Source: Skermanella sp. TT6
Lineage (GTDB): Bacteria > Pseudomonadota > Alphaproteobacteria > Azospirillales > Azospirillaceae
DNA: 64,000 nt
Direction: 5' to 3'
Assembly: GCF_016653635.2 (NCBI RefSeq)
Contig: NZ_CP067420.1
Span: 2,115,501-2,179,500 of the forward strand
This document shows positions 17,310 through 26,384 of the stretch, piece after piece (within the stretch, counting starts at the first letter, position 1; each line of letters begins with the position of its first letter). A program made the position numbers and the translations under genes. The notes below the pieces were generated by a model that searched no databases, was not told the DNA's origin, and worked only from the letters and a program-made list of their open reading frames with translations.

Positions 17310-18737
17310 ATGACAGCGTCGATCTCCCCCGAGCCCAAGGCTTCCACCCCCCTCGGCCGGGGTCCGGCCGGAGTGGTTCCTCCCCGCCTGGAACCGGCGG
17401 CGGCGCCGCTGCCCTGGTACAGGCAGCTCAGGGCCTTCCGAACGAATGCGCTGACCGCCTGGTCCCGGCAGGCCTACGAGCGGGACGTCATCGCCTCGTC
17501 CTTCCTCTGGCGGGGCCGGGTTCTCGTGAACGACCCGGATGCCATCCGTCATGTGCTGATCGATAATCATGCGAATTACCGGCGGACACCGGCGTCGATC
17601 CGCATCATCCGCCCGCTCGTGGGGGACGGCCTGTTCCTCAGCGAGGGCCAGCGCTGGCGCCACCAGCGGCAGACCCTGGCGCCGGCCTTCACACCGCGCG
17701 CGATCCCGGTGCTCGCCCGCCACATCGCCGACGCGACCCGGGAGGCGCTCGCCGGCGTCGCGGCCCGCGCCGAGGATGGCCCTGTCGAACTGGTCTCGTT
17801 CTGCCAGCACCTGGCGCTCGATATCGCCGGCCGCTCGATGTTCTCGGTGGAGATGTCGGCCCACGGTGCCGAGATGCGCCGGCTCATCGCGCATTACGCG
17901 GAGCGGCTGGGACGGCCCTACCTGCTCGATTTCCTGCTTCCGGCCTCGGTTCCCAATCTGCACGACCTCGCCCGGAGGCGCTTCCAGGCCGAATGGATGG
18001 GGCTGATCGAAACCATCATGGCGGAGCGGTCTCGGGGCGCCGCCCGCTCCGCCGACACGCCCCGCGACCTGTTCGACCTCCTGCGCGCCGCCCGCGATCC
18101 CGAGACCGGCGCCGGGATCCCGGCCGAAGAACTGCGCGACCAGGTCGCCACGATGATCGTAGCCGGCCATGAGACGACGGCGCTCGCGATCTTCTGGTCG
18201 CTGTACCTGCTGGCGCTTGCGCCGGACATCCAGGAGGGCGTCGCCAGCGAGGCGGCGGGCCTCGACCTTTCCCGCGACGGGGCCGCCCTGGCGCTGCCCG
18301 TCCTCGTTCTGACCAGGGCCGTCGTCCAGGAGGCGCTCCGCCTCTACCCCCCGGCATTCATCCTCGTCAGGGAGGCGATCGGCGAGGATCTCGTGGGCGG
18401 CGTGCCGGTGCGCCCCCGGGACCTTGTCATGGTGGCTCCGTGGGTCCTCCACCGGCATCGCAAGTTGTGGCGGGATCCGGACGTCTTCGACCCGGCCCGT
18501 TTCCTGCCCGACGCCGCTCCTCCCGACCGGTTCGCCTATCTCCCGTTCGGCCTGGGACCCCGCGTCTGCATCGGCGCGCAGTTCGCCCTGACCGAGGCCG
18601 TCCTGGTCGTCGCAGCCATGGCGTCGGCCTTCAGGATCGGATTGCCCGATCACCATCCCCCCGTCCTGCCGACCGCCGTCATCACGACCCAGCCGGATCG
18701 TGCGGCCCGGTTCGATCTGGTCCGGCGGACCGGTTAG
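17310..18737 (+). CDS. Cytochrome P450
   Basis: A 475-residue haem monooxygenase without a membrane anchor. The I-helix oxygen-activation motif AGHETT, the K-helix ExxR (EALR), the PERF-like region (DPARF) and the haem-binding loop FGLGPRVCIG with proximal Cys420 are all present. Bacterial P450s of this look (long-chain, CYP102-like haem domain without reductase) hydroxylate fatty acids or other hydrophobic compounds, taking electrons from separate ferredoxin partners. None of these partners is encoded nearby. The gene appears monocistronic, and the first 35 residues are Pro-rich and variable. Substrate is unknown; two desaturases nearby make lipid chemistry plausible, though that is only context. 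Confidence 0.92.
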   Translation: MTASISPEPKASTPLGRGPAGVVPPRLEPAAAPLPWYRQLRAFRTNALTAWSRQAYERDVIASSFLWRGRVLVNDPDAIRHVLIDNHANYRRTPASIRIIRPLVGDGLFLSEGQRWRHQRQTLAPAFTPRAIPVLARHIADATREALAGVAARAEDGPVELVSFCQHLALDIAGRSMFSVEMSAHGAEMRRLIAHYAERLGRPYLLDFLLPASVPNLHDLARRRFQAEWMGLIETIMAERSRGAARSADTPRDLFDLLRAARDPETGAGIPAEELRDQVATMIVAGHETTALAIFWSLYLLALAPDIQEGVASEAAGLDLSRDGAALALPVLVLTRAVVQEALRLYPPAFILVREAIGEDLVGGVPVRPRDLVMVAPWVLHRHRKLWRDPDVFDPARFLPDAAPPDRFAYLPFGLGPRVCIGAQFALTEAVLVVAAMASAFRIGLPDHHPPVLPTAVITTQPDRAARFDLVRRTG

Positions 18738-18750
18738 GCGACGCGGAACG

Positions 18751-19026
18751 TCATGGATCCGCGACCCGGTCGCTCGGAGGCCGCCTCAGGAAGGCGCCGG
18801 CCACCGGTTGCTCGACCTGGAGCCATTCGGGCCGCCGGTGAGCAGCATAGCACAACATCGCTATCAGACGGTCGGCGGCTTCTTCGGGCGTCAATTTTCG
18901 ATTGTGTTTCAGGAGTATCTCCAGGGCGGCCCGATACCCGGCGTCGGGATGGGGCCGCATGCTCTTCGCACGGGCATAGGCGCAAACCACGGCGCGAATG
19001 AGGTCCTCGGAAGCCGAACGCTCCAT
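18751..19026 (-). CDS. Hypothetical small protein
   Basis: A 91-residue frame starting MERSASEDLIRAVVCAYARAK. The sequence is mainly helical (AGYRAALEILLKHN, PEEAADRLIAMLCYAAH) with a basic, Pro-containing tail. Composition looks coding, unlike the Arg/Ser-rich extension further upstream in the same frame, so the ATG at 19026 was chosen although its ribosome binding site is weak. It converges with the P450 gene 13 bases apart. No family or function is recognised. Confidence 0.5.
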   Translation of the reverse strand: MERSASEDLIRAVVCAYARAKSMRPHPDAGYRAALEILLKHNRKLTPEEAADRLIAMLCYAAHRRPEWLQVEQPVAGAFLRRPPSDRVADP

Positions 19027-19138
19027 TGGGTCCACCCGGTGGTGACAGGGGACCGAGTTTGTCTCGAATGCCCGCTGTCCCGGAAGAGTCCGATGGTACG
19101 TTATCCCGAGGAGGGTGCCGGCTTCCGCGCCGCCGGCG

Positions 19139-19408
19139 CTACTTCGCCGAGTCCCGGCTGATGATCTTGTTGAAGTTGCTCTTCTGCTCGAACACCATGG
19201 CCAGCTTGTGGTCCTCGAACTGCTTGAAGAACTCCTCCCAGGAGATTTCCTCCAGGCTGTCGTTCTTCGAATTGGGAGCATCCGGGAACTCGATCCGGAT
19301 GATCCCGACGCCGCCCTGGCCGTGGGTCGATTTCACCACCGCCGGCTTGCCGCCGTGCTGCTCGGCCCACTTGCGGATCTTGTCGTGGTCGGTCGTCGTT
19401 TCCGACAT
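19139..19408 (-). CDS. Conserved small soluble protein
   Basis: An 89-residue acidic protein starting MSETTTDHDKIRKWAEQHGG. The pattern KPAVVKSTHG, GIIRIEFPD, EEISWEEFFKQFEDHKLAMVFEQ is that of a short family widespread in proteobacteria, sometimes labelled 1,4-alpha-glucan branching enzyme in databases without good reason: at this length it has none of that enzyme's catalytic domains. The predicted fold is a small alpha/beta unit. GGAAAGGGACC-type sequence precedes the ATG. It is probably cytoplasmic. Function unknown; no operon partner is clear, with mtgA 66 bases downstream of its promoter side on the same strand. Confidence 0.78.
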   Translation of the reverse strand: MSETTTDHDKIRKWAEQHGGKPAVVKSTHGQGGVGIIRIEFPDAPNSKNDSLEEISWEEFFKQFEDHKLAMVFEQKSNFNKIISRDSAK

Positions 19409-19474
19409 GCGTCGGTCCCTTTCCTTGATGGATCTCCCATGTCAACAGAAGGAGCGCGGAAGGGTTTCCCCCGG

Positions 19475-20185
19475 TCAGCCGATGCAATCGTCCAGCCCGT
19501 CGCGTTCCACGATCGCCATGCGCTGCTGGATCACGTTGGCCCGACCGGCGATGTAGCGGGTCGGCTTGGCGGGCGACCAGCGCAGCGGATTGGGCAGCAC
19601 CGCCGCCATGAGCGCGGCCTCCCGGCGGGTCAGGGCCGATGCCGGCTTGCCGAAATAGGCGCGGGATGCGGCCTCGGCGCCGTAGATGCCGTCGCCCCAT
19701 TCGATGATGTTCAGGTAGACCTCCATGATCCGCGATTTCGGCCAGACCAGCTCGATCCACAGCGTGAACCAGGCCTCCAGCCCCTTCCGCAGGTAGGTCC
19801 GGTCCTGCCAGAGATAGGCGTTCTTGGCGGTCTGCATGGTGATCGTGCTGCCGCCCCGCAGCGACCGGCCGGCCAGGTTTCCCTGCCAAGCCTGGCGCAG
19901 CGAGGCCCAATCGAAGCCGGCATGGCTGCAGAACAGGCTGTCCTCGGACGCGATCACCGCCCGGGGCAGGGCGTCGGACAGGCTTTCGAGGCCGACCCAG
20001 TCCTTCTCGATCCCGGCACCGTCGATCGCCCGGATCAGCATCAGCGGCGTGCCGGGCGGCGGCACCACCCGGTACAGCGCGACCCATCCGACCGTGACCG
20101 CGGCGACGCCCAGCCCGATCGCCAGCATGGCCGGAAGGATACGCCGCCGGGGCAGGGCGGTGGAAACTCGCTGGATGACGGACAT
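19475..20185 (-). CDS. mtgA: Monofunctional peptidoglycan transglycosylase
   Basis: A 236-residue glycosyltransferase family 51 enzyme. A single N-terminal membrane anchor (about 15-35) is followed by the catalytic domain facing the periplasm. The family motifs EDSLFCSHAGFDW (catalytic Glu), GGSTITMQTAKNAYL, RKGLEAWFTLWIE and KSRIMEVYLNIIEWG are intact. It polymerises lipid II into glycan strands and has no transpeptidase domain, as the length confirms. The start at 20185 gives MSVIQRVSTALPRRR; in-frame ATGs at 20215 and 20218 would add ten or eleven residues. It is divergent from the helicase gene at 20296. Confidence 0.93.
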   Translation of the reverse strand: MSVIQRVSTALPRRRILPAMLAIGLGVAAVTVGWVALYRVVPPPGTPLMLIRAIDGAGIEKDWVGLESLSDALPRAVIASEDSLFCSHAGFDWASLRQAWQGNLAGRSLRGGSTITMQTAKNAYLWQDRTYLRKGLEAWFTLWIELVWPKSRIMEVYLNIIEWGDGIYGAEAASRAYFGKPASALTRREAALMAAVLPNPLRWSPAKPTRYIAGRANVIQQRMAIVERDGLDDCIG

Positions 20186-20295
20186 GGGACCTGCGGCCTG
20201 GGGACGGGCGGCCATCATAACCACCCTGAAGGGGGAGGCAACCTCGGCCTGTTCCGCTCGCGCCGCGGCGTCCGGGCTTCTATACTGCGGCCGTG

Positions 20296-23100
20296 ATGGA
20301 CATGGTTCAATCCCCCGCGCCGCCGCGGCGCCTGCTGTTGCCCGACGTGCCCGCGCTGGTCGCCGGGGCGCGGCGGGCCGTCTGGCTGACCGCCGACGGC
20401 GAGATCGACACCATCGACCTGGACGAAGCCCGGCGCCGGCTCCAGCGGGAGACGCTGCTGGTCTGCCACGCCCGGGCGCTGGGCCGCCGGCTGAACGCCG
20501 ACCGCTTCGCGGCGCTCGACCTGCTGGAACTGTTCGCCTTCGTCCATCCCGCCCGCTTCGTCGTCCCGACCCCGCGCGGCCTCGCCGAGGCGCTCGGCCT
20601 GCCCAGGCCCGACGGCGCGGAGGACGACGCCCTGACCCTGATCCGCGCCACCCGCCAGCTCCTGACCGACCTGACCGATCCCGACCGGGAGGAGAAGTCC
20701 GACCCGGTGGCCATCGCCTGGTACATGGGCGCGGGCGCGCAGGGCTACGCCTGGGGCTGGGCACCCTTCGTGCTGTCGGCGCTCGGCGCCCCCAACGGCC
20801 CGCCGGGCCGCCGCGCGCTCGGCGCTTTCCAGGTCTGGAAGCGCCTGCCGGAATGGGAGGAGGGGGCTCCAGAGCCGCCGCCCGGCCAGATCGCCGTCCA
20901 TGCGAACGACGCGCGCCGCCGCCTCGCCGACCTGCTCCAGGCCGGCATCCGCGGCAAGGCGGCCGAGCCGCGCCCGCAGCAGTCCGACTATGCCAGCGCG
21001 GTCAGCACCGCCTTCACCCCGCGCAACTATCCCGGGACGCCGAACCTCGTCCTGGCCGAGGCCGGCACGGGCGTCGGCAAGACCCTGGGCTATCTGGCGC
21101 CCGCCAGCCTGTGGGCGGAGATCAACCGCGGCCCCGTGTGGATCTCCACCTACACCCGGAACCTCCAGCACCAGATCGACGGCGAGCTGGACCGGCTCCA
21201 CCGCGACCCGGACGTGAAGGCGCGCAAGGTCGTGTTGCGCAAGGGCCGGGAGAATTACCTGTGCCTGCTGAACCTGGAGGAGGCGGTCGCCACCCTGCCG
21301 TCGCTGCCCGCCTACGCGACCGCCCTGGGCCTGATGGTCCGTTGGGTCGCCGCCACCCGCGACGGCGACATGCAGGGCGGCGACTTCCCAGGCTGGCTGC
21401 CCGACCTGGTCGGCCGGGCACGCACCGTGACGCTGGCCGACCGCCGCGGGGAGTGCATCTACTCGGCCTGCCAGCATTACCGCAAATGCTTCATCGAGAA
21501 CACGATCCGCCGCGCCCGCAAGGCCGACATCGTGATCGCCAACCACGCGCTGGTGATGATCCAGGCGGCGCTGGGAGGGGAGGATACGACGGCCCCGACC
21601 CGCTATGTCTTCGACGAGGGGCACCATGTCTTCGACGCCGCCGACAGCGCCTTCGCCGGCCACCTGACCGCGCAGGAGACCGCCGAGCTTCGCCGCTGGC
21701 TGCTGGGCGCCGAGGGCGGGCGGAGCAGCCGGGCGCGGGGCCTCAAGCGGCGGGTCGAGGACCTCGTCGCCGCCGACGAGACCAGCGCCGCCCTGGTCGA
21801 CGACGTGGTCATGGCGGCTCGCGCGCTGCCCGGTGAGGGCTGGTCGAACCGACTGACCGACGGGATGGGGACCGGGGCCGCCGAAGCCTTCCTGCTGATG
21901 GTCCGGCGGCAGGTCCATGCCCGCGCCCATGGCCGCGACAGCTTCTACAGCCTGGAGACCGAGACCGCCGACCCGGTGGACGGCCTGACGGAGGCCGCCG
22001 TCGAGCTTGGGAAGGCCCTGGCCCGCCTTCAGGAACCGCTGGAAGAATTGGGCAAGCGCCTCGCGGCCCGGCTCGACACGGAGGCGGCCGAGCTGGACAG
22101 CGATACCCGCCGGCGGATCGAGGCGGTCTGCCGCAGCCTCCAGCGGCGCGGCAGCGTCACCCTCAAGGGCTGGCGCGACATGCTCGCGAGCATCGGCAAG
22201 CCGACCCCGCCCGGTTTCGTCGATTGGTTCGGAATCGAGCGGCAGGACGGCCGCGACCTGGATGTCGGCATGTACCGGCACTATGTCGACCCGACCATCC
22301 CGTTCGTCGCGACCGTCGGCGCCCAGGCCCACGGCATGGTGGTGACCTCGGCCACCCTGACCGACGGCACGGGGGATGTCGAACAGGACTGGCTGGCCGC
22401 CTCCGTCCGCACCGGCGCCGTCCATATGGCCTGGCCGGCGCTGCGGGCCAGCGTGCCGTCGCCGTTCGACTATCCGGCGCGAACCCGGGTGATGGTGGTC
22501 AACGACGTTCGCAAGGACGACCTGGTCCAGGTAGCCGCCGCCTACCGCGAGCTGTTCCTGGCGGCCGGCGGCGGAGCTCTGGGGCTGTTCACCGCGATCA
22601 GCCGGCTGCGTGCCGTCTACCAGCGCATCGCCGAGCCGCTGGAACTGGCCGGCCTGCCGCTCTACGGCCAGCATGTGGACGGGCTCGACGTCTCCACCCT
22701 GATCGACATCTTTCGGGGAGAGGAGCAGGCCTGCCTGCTGGGCACCGACGCCGTGCGCGACGGGATGGACGTTCCCGGCCGCTCGCTCCGCCTGATCGTG
22801 TTCGACCGCGTGCCCTGGCCGCGTCCCGATATCCTCCACCGGGCCCGGCGCGAGGCGTTCGGCGCCAAGCGCTACGACGACATGATCACCCGCCTGCGGC
22901 TGAAGCAGGCGTTCGGCCGGCTGGTCCGCCGTGCCGACGACACGGGTGTCTTCGTCCTGCTCGACCCGATGATGCCGTCCAGGCTGGCCGGGGCGTTCCC
23001 GGAGGGCGTCGAGCTGCGCCGGGTCGGCCTCGCCGAGGCGGTCCGGGTGACGCGCGGGTTCCTCGCGCCGGAGCCCTCAGAAGGTGAGCCGGAAGGCTGA
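20296..23100 (+). CDS. DinG/XPD-like ATP-dependent DNA helicase
   Basis: A 934-residue superfamily 2 helicase of the Rad3/XPD/DinG group. The Walker A motif EAGTGVGKT is at 255-263 and the DEAH-type box is DEGHH near 440. Cysteines in ENYLCLL and ECIYSACQHYRKC, between motifs Ia and II, fit the four ligands of the group's [4Fe-4S] cluster. Motif VI region is KQAFGRLVRRADDTG. Such enzymes unwind DNA or RNA-DNA hybrids in the 5'-3' direction during repair and replication restart. The N-terminal 220 residues are an extra domain (no known fold recognised) that is common to alphaproteobacterial members. ATG at 20296 was taken instead of the GTG just before it. The 3' end overlaps the convergent kinase gene by 24 bases. 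Confidence 0.9.
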   Translation: MDMVQSPAPPRRLLLPDVPALVAGARRAVWLTADGEIDTIDLDEARRRLQRETLLVCHARALGRRLNADRFAALDLLELFAFVHPARFVVPTPRGLAEALGLPRPDGAEDDALTLIRATRQLLTDLTDPDREEKSDPVAIAWYMGAGAQGYAWGWAPFVLSALGAPNGPPGRRALGAFQVWKRLPEWEEGAPEPPPGQIAVHANDARRRLADLLQAGIRGKAAEPRPQQSDYASAVSTAFTPRNYPGTPNLVLAEAGTGVGKTLGYLAPASLWAEINRGPVWISTYTRNLQHQIDGELDRLHRDPDVKARKVVLRKGRENYLCLLNLEEAVATLPSLPAYATALGLMVRWVAATRDGDMQGGDFPGWLPDLVGRARTVTLADRRGECIYSACQHYRKCFIENTIRRARKADIVIANHALVMIQAALGGEDTTAPTRYVFDEGHHVFDAADSAFAGHLTAQETAELRRWLLGAEGGRSSRARGLKRRVEDLVAADETSAALVDDVVMAARALPGEGWSNRLTDGMGTGAAEAFLLMVRRQVHARAHGRDSFYSLETETADPVDGLTEAAVELGKALARLQEPLEELGKRLAARLDTEAAELDSDTRRRIEAVCRSLQRRGSVTLKGWRDMLASIGKPTPPGFVDWFGIERQDGRDLDVGMYRHYVDPTIPFVATVGAQAHGMVVTSATLTDGTGDVEQDWLAASVRTGAVHMAWPALRASVPSPFDYPARTRVMVVNDVRKDDLVQVAAAYRELFLAAGGGALGLFTAISRLRAVYQRIAEPLELAGLPLYGQHVDGLDVSTLIDIFRGEEQACLLGTDAVRDGMDVPGRSLRLIVFDRVPWPRPDILHRARREAFGAKRYDDMITRLRLKQAFGRLVRRADDTGVFVLLDPMMPSRLAGAFPEGVELRRVGLAEAVRVTRGFLAPEPSEGEPEG

Positions 23101-24792
23101 CCCGCCGCTCTCGGACGGTCCGAACGTCACGGTCCCCTCCAGCTGGGCGGCCAGGGATCGGATGATCTGCATTCCCAGGCCCTTGCCGCCCGCCGGATCG
23201 AATCCGTCGGGCAGCCCCACGCCATCGTCCTCTATCCGCAGCTCGAAGGCGCCGTCGTCCTCGCGCAGCCGGATGCGCAGGGTCCCGGCCCGACCGTGCG
23301 GAAAAGCATGCTTGAACGCGTTCGACATCATCTCGTTGACGATCAGGCACAGGGGGATCGCCCGGTTCAGCGGGAACCAGGAACTGCCGACGTCGATCTC
23401 CAGGCGGACATGGCTCTCGGTCCCGTAGGCGCTCTGAAGGTTCGCCGCCAGCTCGCCCAGGTACTTTGCGAAATCGACGTCCGTCAGCTCCTTGGAACTG
23501 TAGAGCAGGTGATGGACCAGGCTCATGGCATGGACGCGGTCCACGCTCTTCTGGAGCGACGATCGGGTCTCCGCGTCGCCGGACCGCGCCGCCTGGAGCC
23601 GGAGCAGGGAGGTGATGACCTGGAGGTTGTTCTTGACCCGGTGATGGACCTCCTGGAACAGGGTCTCCAACTGCGCGTTGGCCGCGGTGAGCTGGCGGGT
23701 CCGCTCCTCCACCCGCTGCTCCAGGGTTTCCTTGGCGATCCGATCCGCCTGGGCCTGGCGTACCGCCATGACCGACAACGGCCACAAGGCCATCCCCGCG
23801 ACCCCGGCGACCACCCAGTAGGCCCAGATCCGGGATGCCCATTCCCGGGTGATGTTCCCGTTCGGCACCGCCACGCTGACATGGAGCGGCAGGCGTTCGG
23901 CCTTGTGGAAGGCGTGGACGGGCGTATGCCAGTCGGTGAGATAGTAGGAGGGGCCGCTCGACCCCGATCCGGCGTCGGCCTGGATCGGCAGGGTGGGCAG
24001 GGGCTGCGGCTCGCCCAGCGGGACGCGGGTCAGGATCGAGCCGTCCAATGCGCGCACCAGGCTGATCACCGGGTCCAGCCTGAGGTCGAGGGACCCGTAG
24101 AAGGTCGAGAAGTAGGTCAAGTCGATGGTCAGGGAGACCACGCCGCGGAACGTCCCGTCCTCCGCCGAAAGCCGGCGGCTCAGCAGGAAGGTCGGTTCCC
24201 CGGTGACCCGGCCGATGATCAGCTCGCCGACGAACAGTCCGCTGCCGGGTTCCTGGTGCGCCCGGAAGAAGTCGCGATCGCCCGCCGAACTGGGCGGCGT
24301 CGGCAGGTCCACCGTGCTCATGCGCAGCTGGCCGCTGCTGTCGTTCAGCCAGATATGGTCGATATAGGGGAACCGTTCGCTGAGGGCCCGCAGCCGCTCC
24401 CACAGCTCCTCGTCTCCGGCGACACGGTCCCAGTCCATGGCCTCGACGGCGTTGGTCGCCTCCAGCAGCGCCAGGTCCGATGCCTCGAAAAGCCGCGTGG
24501 CATGGTCGGCCAGGAAGAAGGCCGCGGTGCCCGCCGTCCGCTCGGCCTCGAGCACCAGGTTGCGCCGCGCGTCGTAGATCAGCCACGAAGCGGCCGTGAC
24601 GATCACCAGCAGGGCGAAGATGCTCAGATAGATGGTGCTCGCCGTGCTGCCCGGACGTATCAGCCGCCAGCGAGACGCGGTTTCAGGCCACGCCGCGGCA
24701 AAGGTCGGCGACTGCTTGCCTGAGGCTCTCGACGCGGAAGGGTTTTGCAATGAAGCGGGCAGTCCGAATCTGCGGGTTGGGGGTGAAGGCAT
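23077..24792 (-). CDS. Membrane sensor kinase of the HisKA_2/HWE type
   Basis: A 571-residue sensor. Two membrane spans (about 53-72 and 320-342) enclose a periplasmic region of about 245 residues with a double-Cache look (YIDHIWLNDSSGQLRMST, DRDFFRAHQEPGSG, PTFLLSRRL), typical of small-ligand sensing. A short coiled coil leads to the phosphoacceptor EVHHRVKNNLQVI (His383), diagnostic of the HisKA_2 group, and a HATPase domain (NEMMSNAFKHAF, DDGVGLPDGFD, GKGLGMQI). The first 110 bases overlap the response regulator gene in another frame if ATG at 24792 is right; an internal TTG would reduce the overlap. The partner is surely the regulator encoded at 24683-25105. Confidence 0.87.
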   Translation of the reverse strand: MPSPPTRRFGLPASLQNPSASRASGKQSPTFAAAWPETASRWRLIRPGSTASTIYLSIFALLVIVTAASWLIYDARRNLVLEAERTAGTAAFFLADHATRLFEASDLALLEATNAVEAMDWDRVAGDEELWERLRALSERFPYIDHIWLNDSSGQLRMSTVDLPTPPSSAGDRDFFRAHQEPGSGLFVGELIIGRVTGEPTFLLSRRLSAEDGTFRGVVSLTIDLTYFSTFYGSLDLRLDPVISLVRALDGSILTRVPLGEPQPLPTLPIQADAGSGSSGPSYYLTDWHTPVHAFHKAERLPLHVSVAVPNGNITREWASRIWAYWVVAGVAGMALWPLSVMAVRQAQADRIAKETLEQRVEERTRQLTAANAQLETLFQEVHHRVKNNLQVITSLLRLQAARSGDAETRSSLQKSVDRVHAMSLVHHLLYSSKELTDVDFAKYLGELAANLQSAYGTESHVRLEIDVGSSWFPLNRAIPLCLIVNEMMSNAFKHAFPHGRAGTLRIRLREDDGAFELRIEDDGVGLPDGFDPAGGKGLGMQIIRSLAAQLEGTVTFGPSESGGSAFRLTF

Positions 24793-25105
24793 GATTGCCG
24801 GACACGAAGATCACCGGAACGTCGCGGCGTTCGGCGATCCGCTCCATGGCATTGACCCCATTGCCCTGCCGGAGCTGGATGTCGGCGATCACCAGGTCGG
24901 GCGCCGTCGCGTCGGCCTGGCGCACGGCGTCGGCTTCGGTGTCGACCACGGCGCACACGCGGTGCCCCATGTCCTCGACCAGGATCTGGAGTTCCAGCGC
25001 CACCAGCGGCTCGTCCTCCAAGATCATCACCTGCGCGAAATGACGGACGGGCGGCTCATCCTTCGCGGATTTCCGGTCCGGCACGGCGTTCGGCAAAGCC
25101 GTCAT
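24683..25105 (-). CDS. Response regulator paired with the HWE-type kinase
   Basis: A 140-residue single receiver domain protein. Glu30-Asp31 (MILEDEPLVALELQ), phosphoacceptor Asp75 (LVIADIQLRQG) and the Lys of FIAKPFR complete the active site. The ATG at 25105 has GGGGAA at a good distance; earlier in-frame ATGs have poorer ribosome sites. This receiver type (ExLxALdxE with IADIxL) is the usual companion of HWE/HisKA_2 kinases and often works as a phosphate sink or by protein contact. It lies upstream of the kinase gene on the same strand and overlaps it, so expression is coupled. It is divergent from the TerB-like gene. Confidence 0.86.
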   Translation of the reverse strand: MTALPNAVPDRKSAKDEPPVRHFAQVMILEDEPLVALELQILVEDMGHRVCAVVDTEADAVRQADATAPDLVIADIQLRQGNGVNAMERIAERRDVPVIFVSGNHAFTPNPQIRTARFIAKPFRVESLRQAVADLCRGVA

Positions 25106-25289
25106 CTGAACATTCCCCATCGGACGGAACCGCCGTCTCTCGGTATGCAACAAGATAAGGTGAAGCCGTTGCCGTGTCGAGGCAGCCTCCGCACGGAAAA
25201 AGCGGCTATGCATGAGGTCATGCGCCACCCTTGAAGTTCGTCGGGCGCGCGGGCACATGTGCGCAGGACCAAACGCGAGAAGGCTCATC

Positions 25290-25694
25290 ATGATCGACCA
25301 CCATACCGCGCTGATCTACACCATGGTCATGGTGTCAGCTTCCGATGCGGACATGACGGATGCGGAACTGAACACCATCAGCGAGACGGTCCGGTACCTG
25401 CCGGTCTTCCGCGACTTCGATACCGGCCGTCTGGCCGAGATCGCCGCCGACTGCACCGAACTGCTCGGTCAGCGCGACGGGTTGGATGCGGCGCTGGGCG
25501 AGATCAAGCAGGGGCTGCCCCAGAAGCTGAGGGAAACCGCCTACGCCGTCGCCTGCGACGTGGCCGCCGCCGACGGCTATACGACCCAGGAGGAACTGCG
25601 CCTGCTGGAACTGCTGCGCGACAGCCTGGAGATCGACCGGCTCAACGCCGCCGCGATCGAACGCGGCGCCCGCGCCCGCCATATGGTGCTGTAG
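25290..25694 (+). CDS. TerB-like protein
   Basis: A 134-residue helical protein starting MIDHHTALIYTMVMVSASDAD. The paired acidic segments SASDADMTDAELNTI and VAAADGYTTQEELRLLELL are the metal-binding half-sites of the TerB fold (PF05099), a seven-helix bundle first seen in tellurite resistance operons. Here there is no ter cluster, so it is one of the many stand-alone TerB-like proteins, thought to bind divalent cations at the membrane surface. ATG at 25290 has GAAGG six bases upstream. It is monocistronic and followed by a hairpin. Function beyond the fold is unknown. Confidence 0.82.
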   Translation: MIDHHTALIYTMVMVSASDADMTDAELNTISETVRYLPVFRDFDTGRLAEIAADCTELLGQRDGLDAALGEIKQGLPQKLRETAYAVACDVAAADGYTTQEELRLLELLRDSLEIDRLNAAAIERGARARHMVL

Positions 25695-25711
25695 CGCGGA
25701 ACCGGAAAGGC

Positions 25712-25755
25712 GGATGGGGCGGGCAGGCTGCGGGCTCGCCCATCCTTCGATCTTT
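25712..25755 (+). terminator. Terminator-like hairpin after the TerB-like gene
   Basis: GGATGGGGCG (25712-25721) pairs with CGCCCATCC (25737-25745) with one bulged base, followed by TTCGATCTTTT. It lies 18 bases after the TerB-like stop codon and fits a rho-independent terminator reading rightward. Confidence 0.5.
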
Positions 25756-25812
25756 TGGGGAATGGCTTTCCACGCGACGCGATCGGATCGCCCTCGATCG
25801 GCAAAGCCCCTT

Positions 25813-26175
25813 CTACTTGGGCTGTTCCTCCGGCTGGTTGGCATCCGGCACGCCGGCACGATCCTCCTTGTCCTGCTCCGACTCCTCACCCTGCGGCTGG
25901 CCGCTGTCGCGGGTTTCCCGCTGCACCTGGTTGCCCTGGACGTCGGTCGGATTCGCCCTCAGCCGATCCATGGTCCCTTGGATCTCGCCATTGTCCTCGT
26001 TCCGCTTCTCGTTGACGCCCGGCGACCGCGTGCCCTGGGGCGTCGAGCCGGGCTCCAGGCTGCGCGTGACGTTCGGATCATCGGTCAACGTTTCCTTCTT
26101 GATTCCCTGGGCCCCGGCCGAGACGGCGGCCACGGCCAGCAGGGCCGCCCCCAGGATGATCGGCTTCGCGTGCAA
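25813..26175 (-). CDS. Small exported protein rich in polar residues
   Basis: A 120-residue protein starting at TTG (26175), supported by GGAAGGA about eight bases upstream. Residues 1-22 form a signal peptide (MHAKPIILGAALLAVAAVSAGA|QG). The mature chain is very rich in Gln, Glu, Asn, Asp and Pro with no predicted globular core (GSTPQGTRSPGVNEKRNEDNGE, truncated here), suggesting a disordered periplasmic protein. No family is recognised. It converges with the TerB-like gene and is divergent from the formate dehydrogenase operon. Confidence 0.6.
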   Translation of the reverse strand: MHAKPIILGAALLAVAAVSAGAQGIKKETLTDDPNVTRSLEPGSTPQGTRSPGVNEKRNEDNGEIQGTMDRLRANPTDVQGNQVQRETRDSGQPQGEESEQDKEDRAGVPDANQPEEQPK

Positions 26176-26384
26176 GATATTGATCCTTCCTACTTCATCC
26201 GCCCCATCGCGGCCGGGGCCGGACAGGTCTGCGTCGAGCGCTCAACAGCCACATTGGCAGTTGGTTTCTAGTGCTTTCGAGACTGGGACTTTTCGCGTCC
26301 CTGCGTGTTGTCCAGCACGTAGGTGCCAGACCGTCTCCCGGGCCGGGTGTCGGGAGGGGCGGGAAGAATGAGGACGACCGGACA

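Noticed and set aside
20215-22839. An 874-codon frame opposite the helicase gene
   Set aside because: Mirror of a high-GC gene; no motifs, whereas the plus frame has the full set of helicase motifs.
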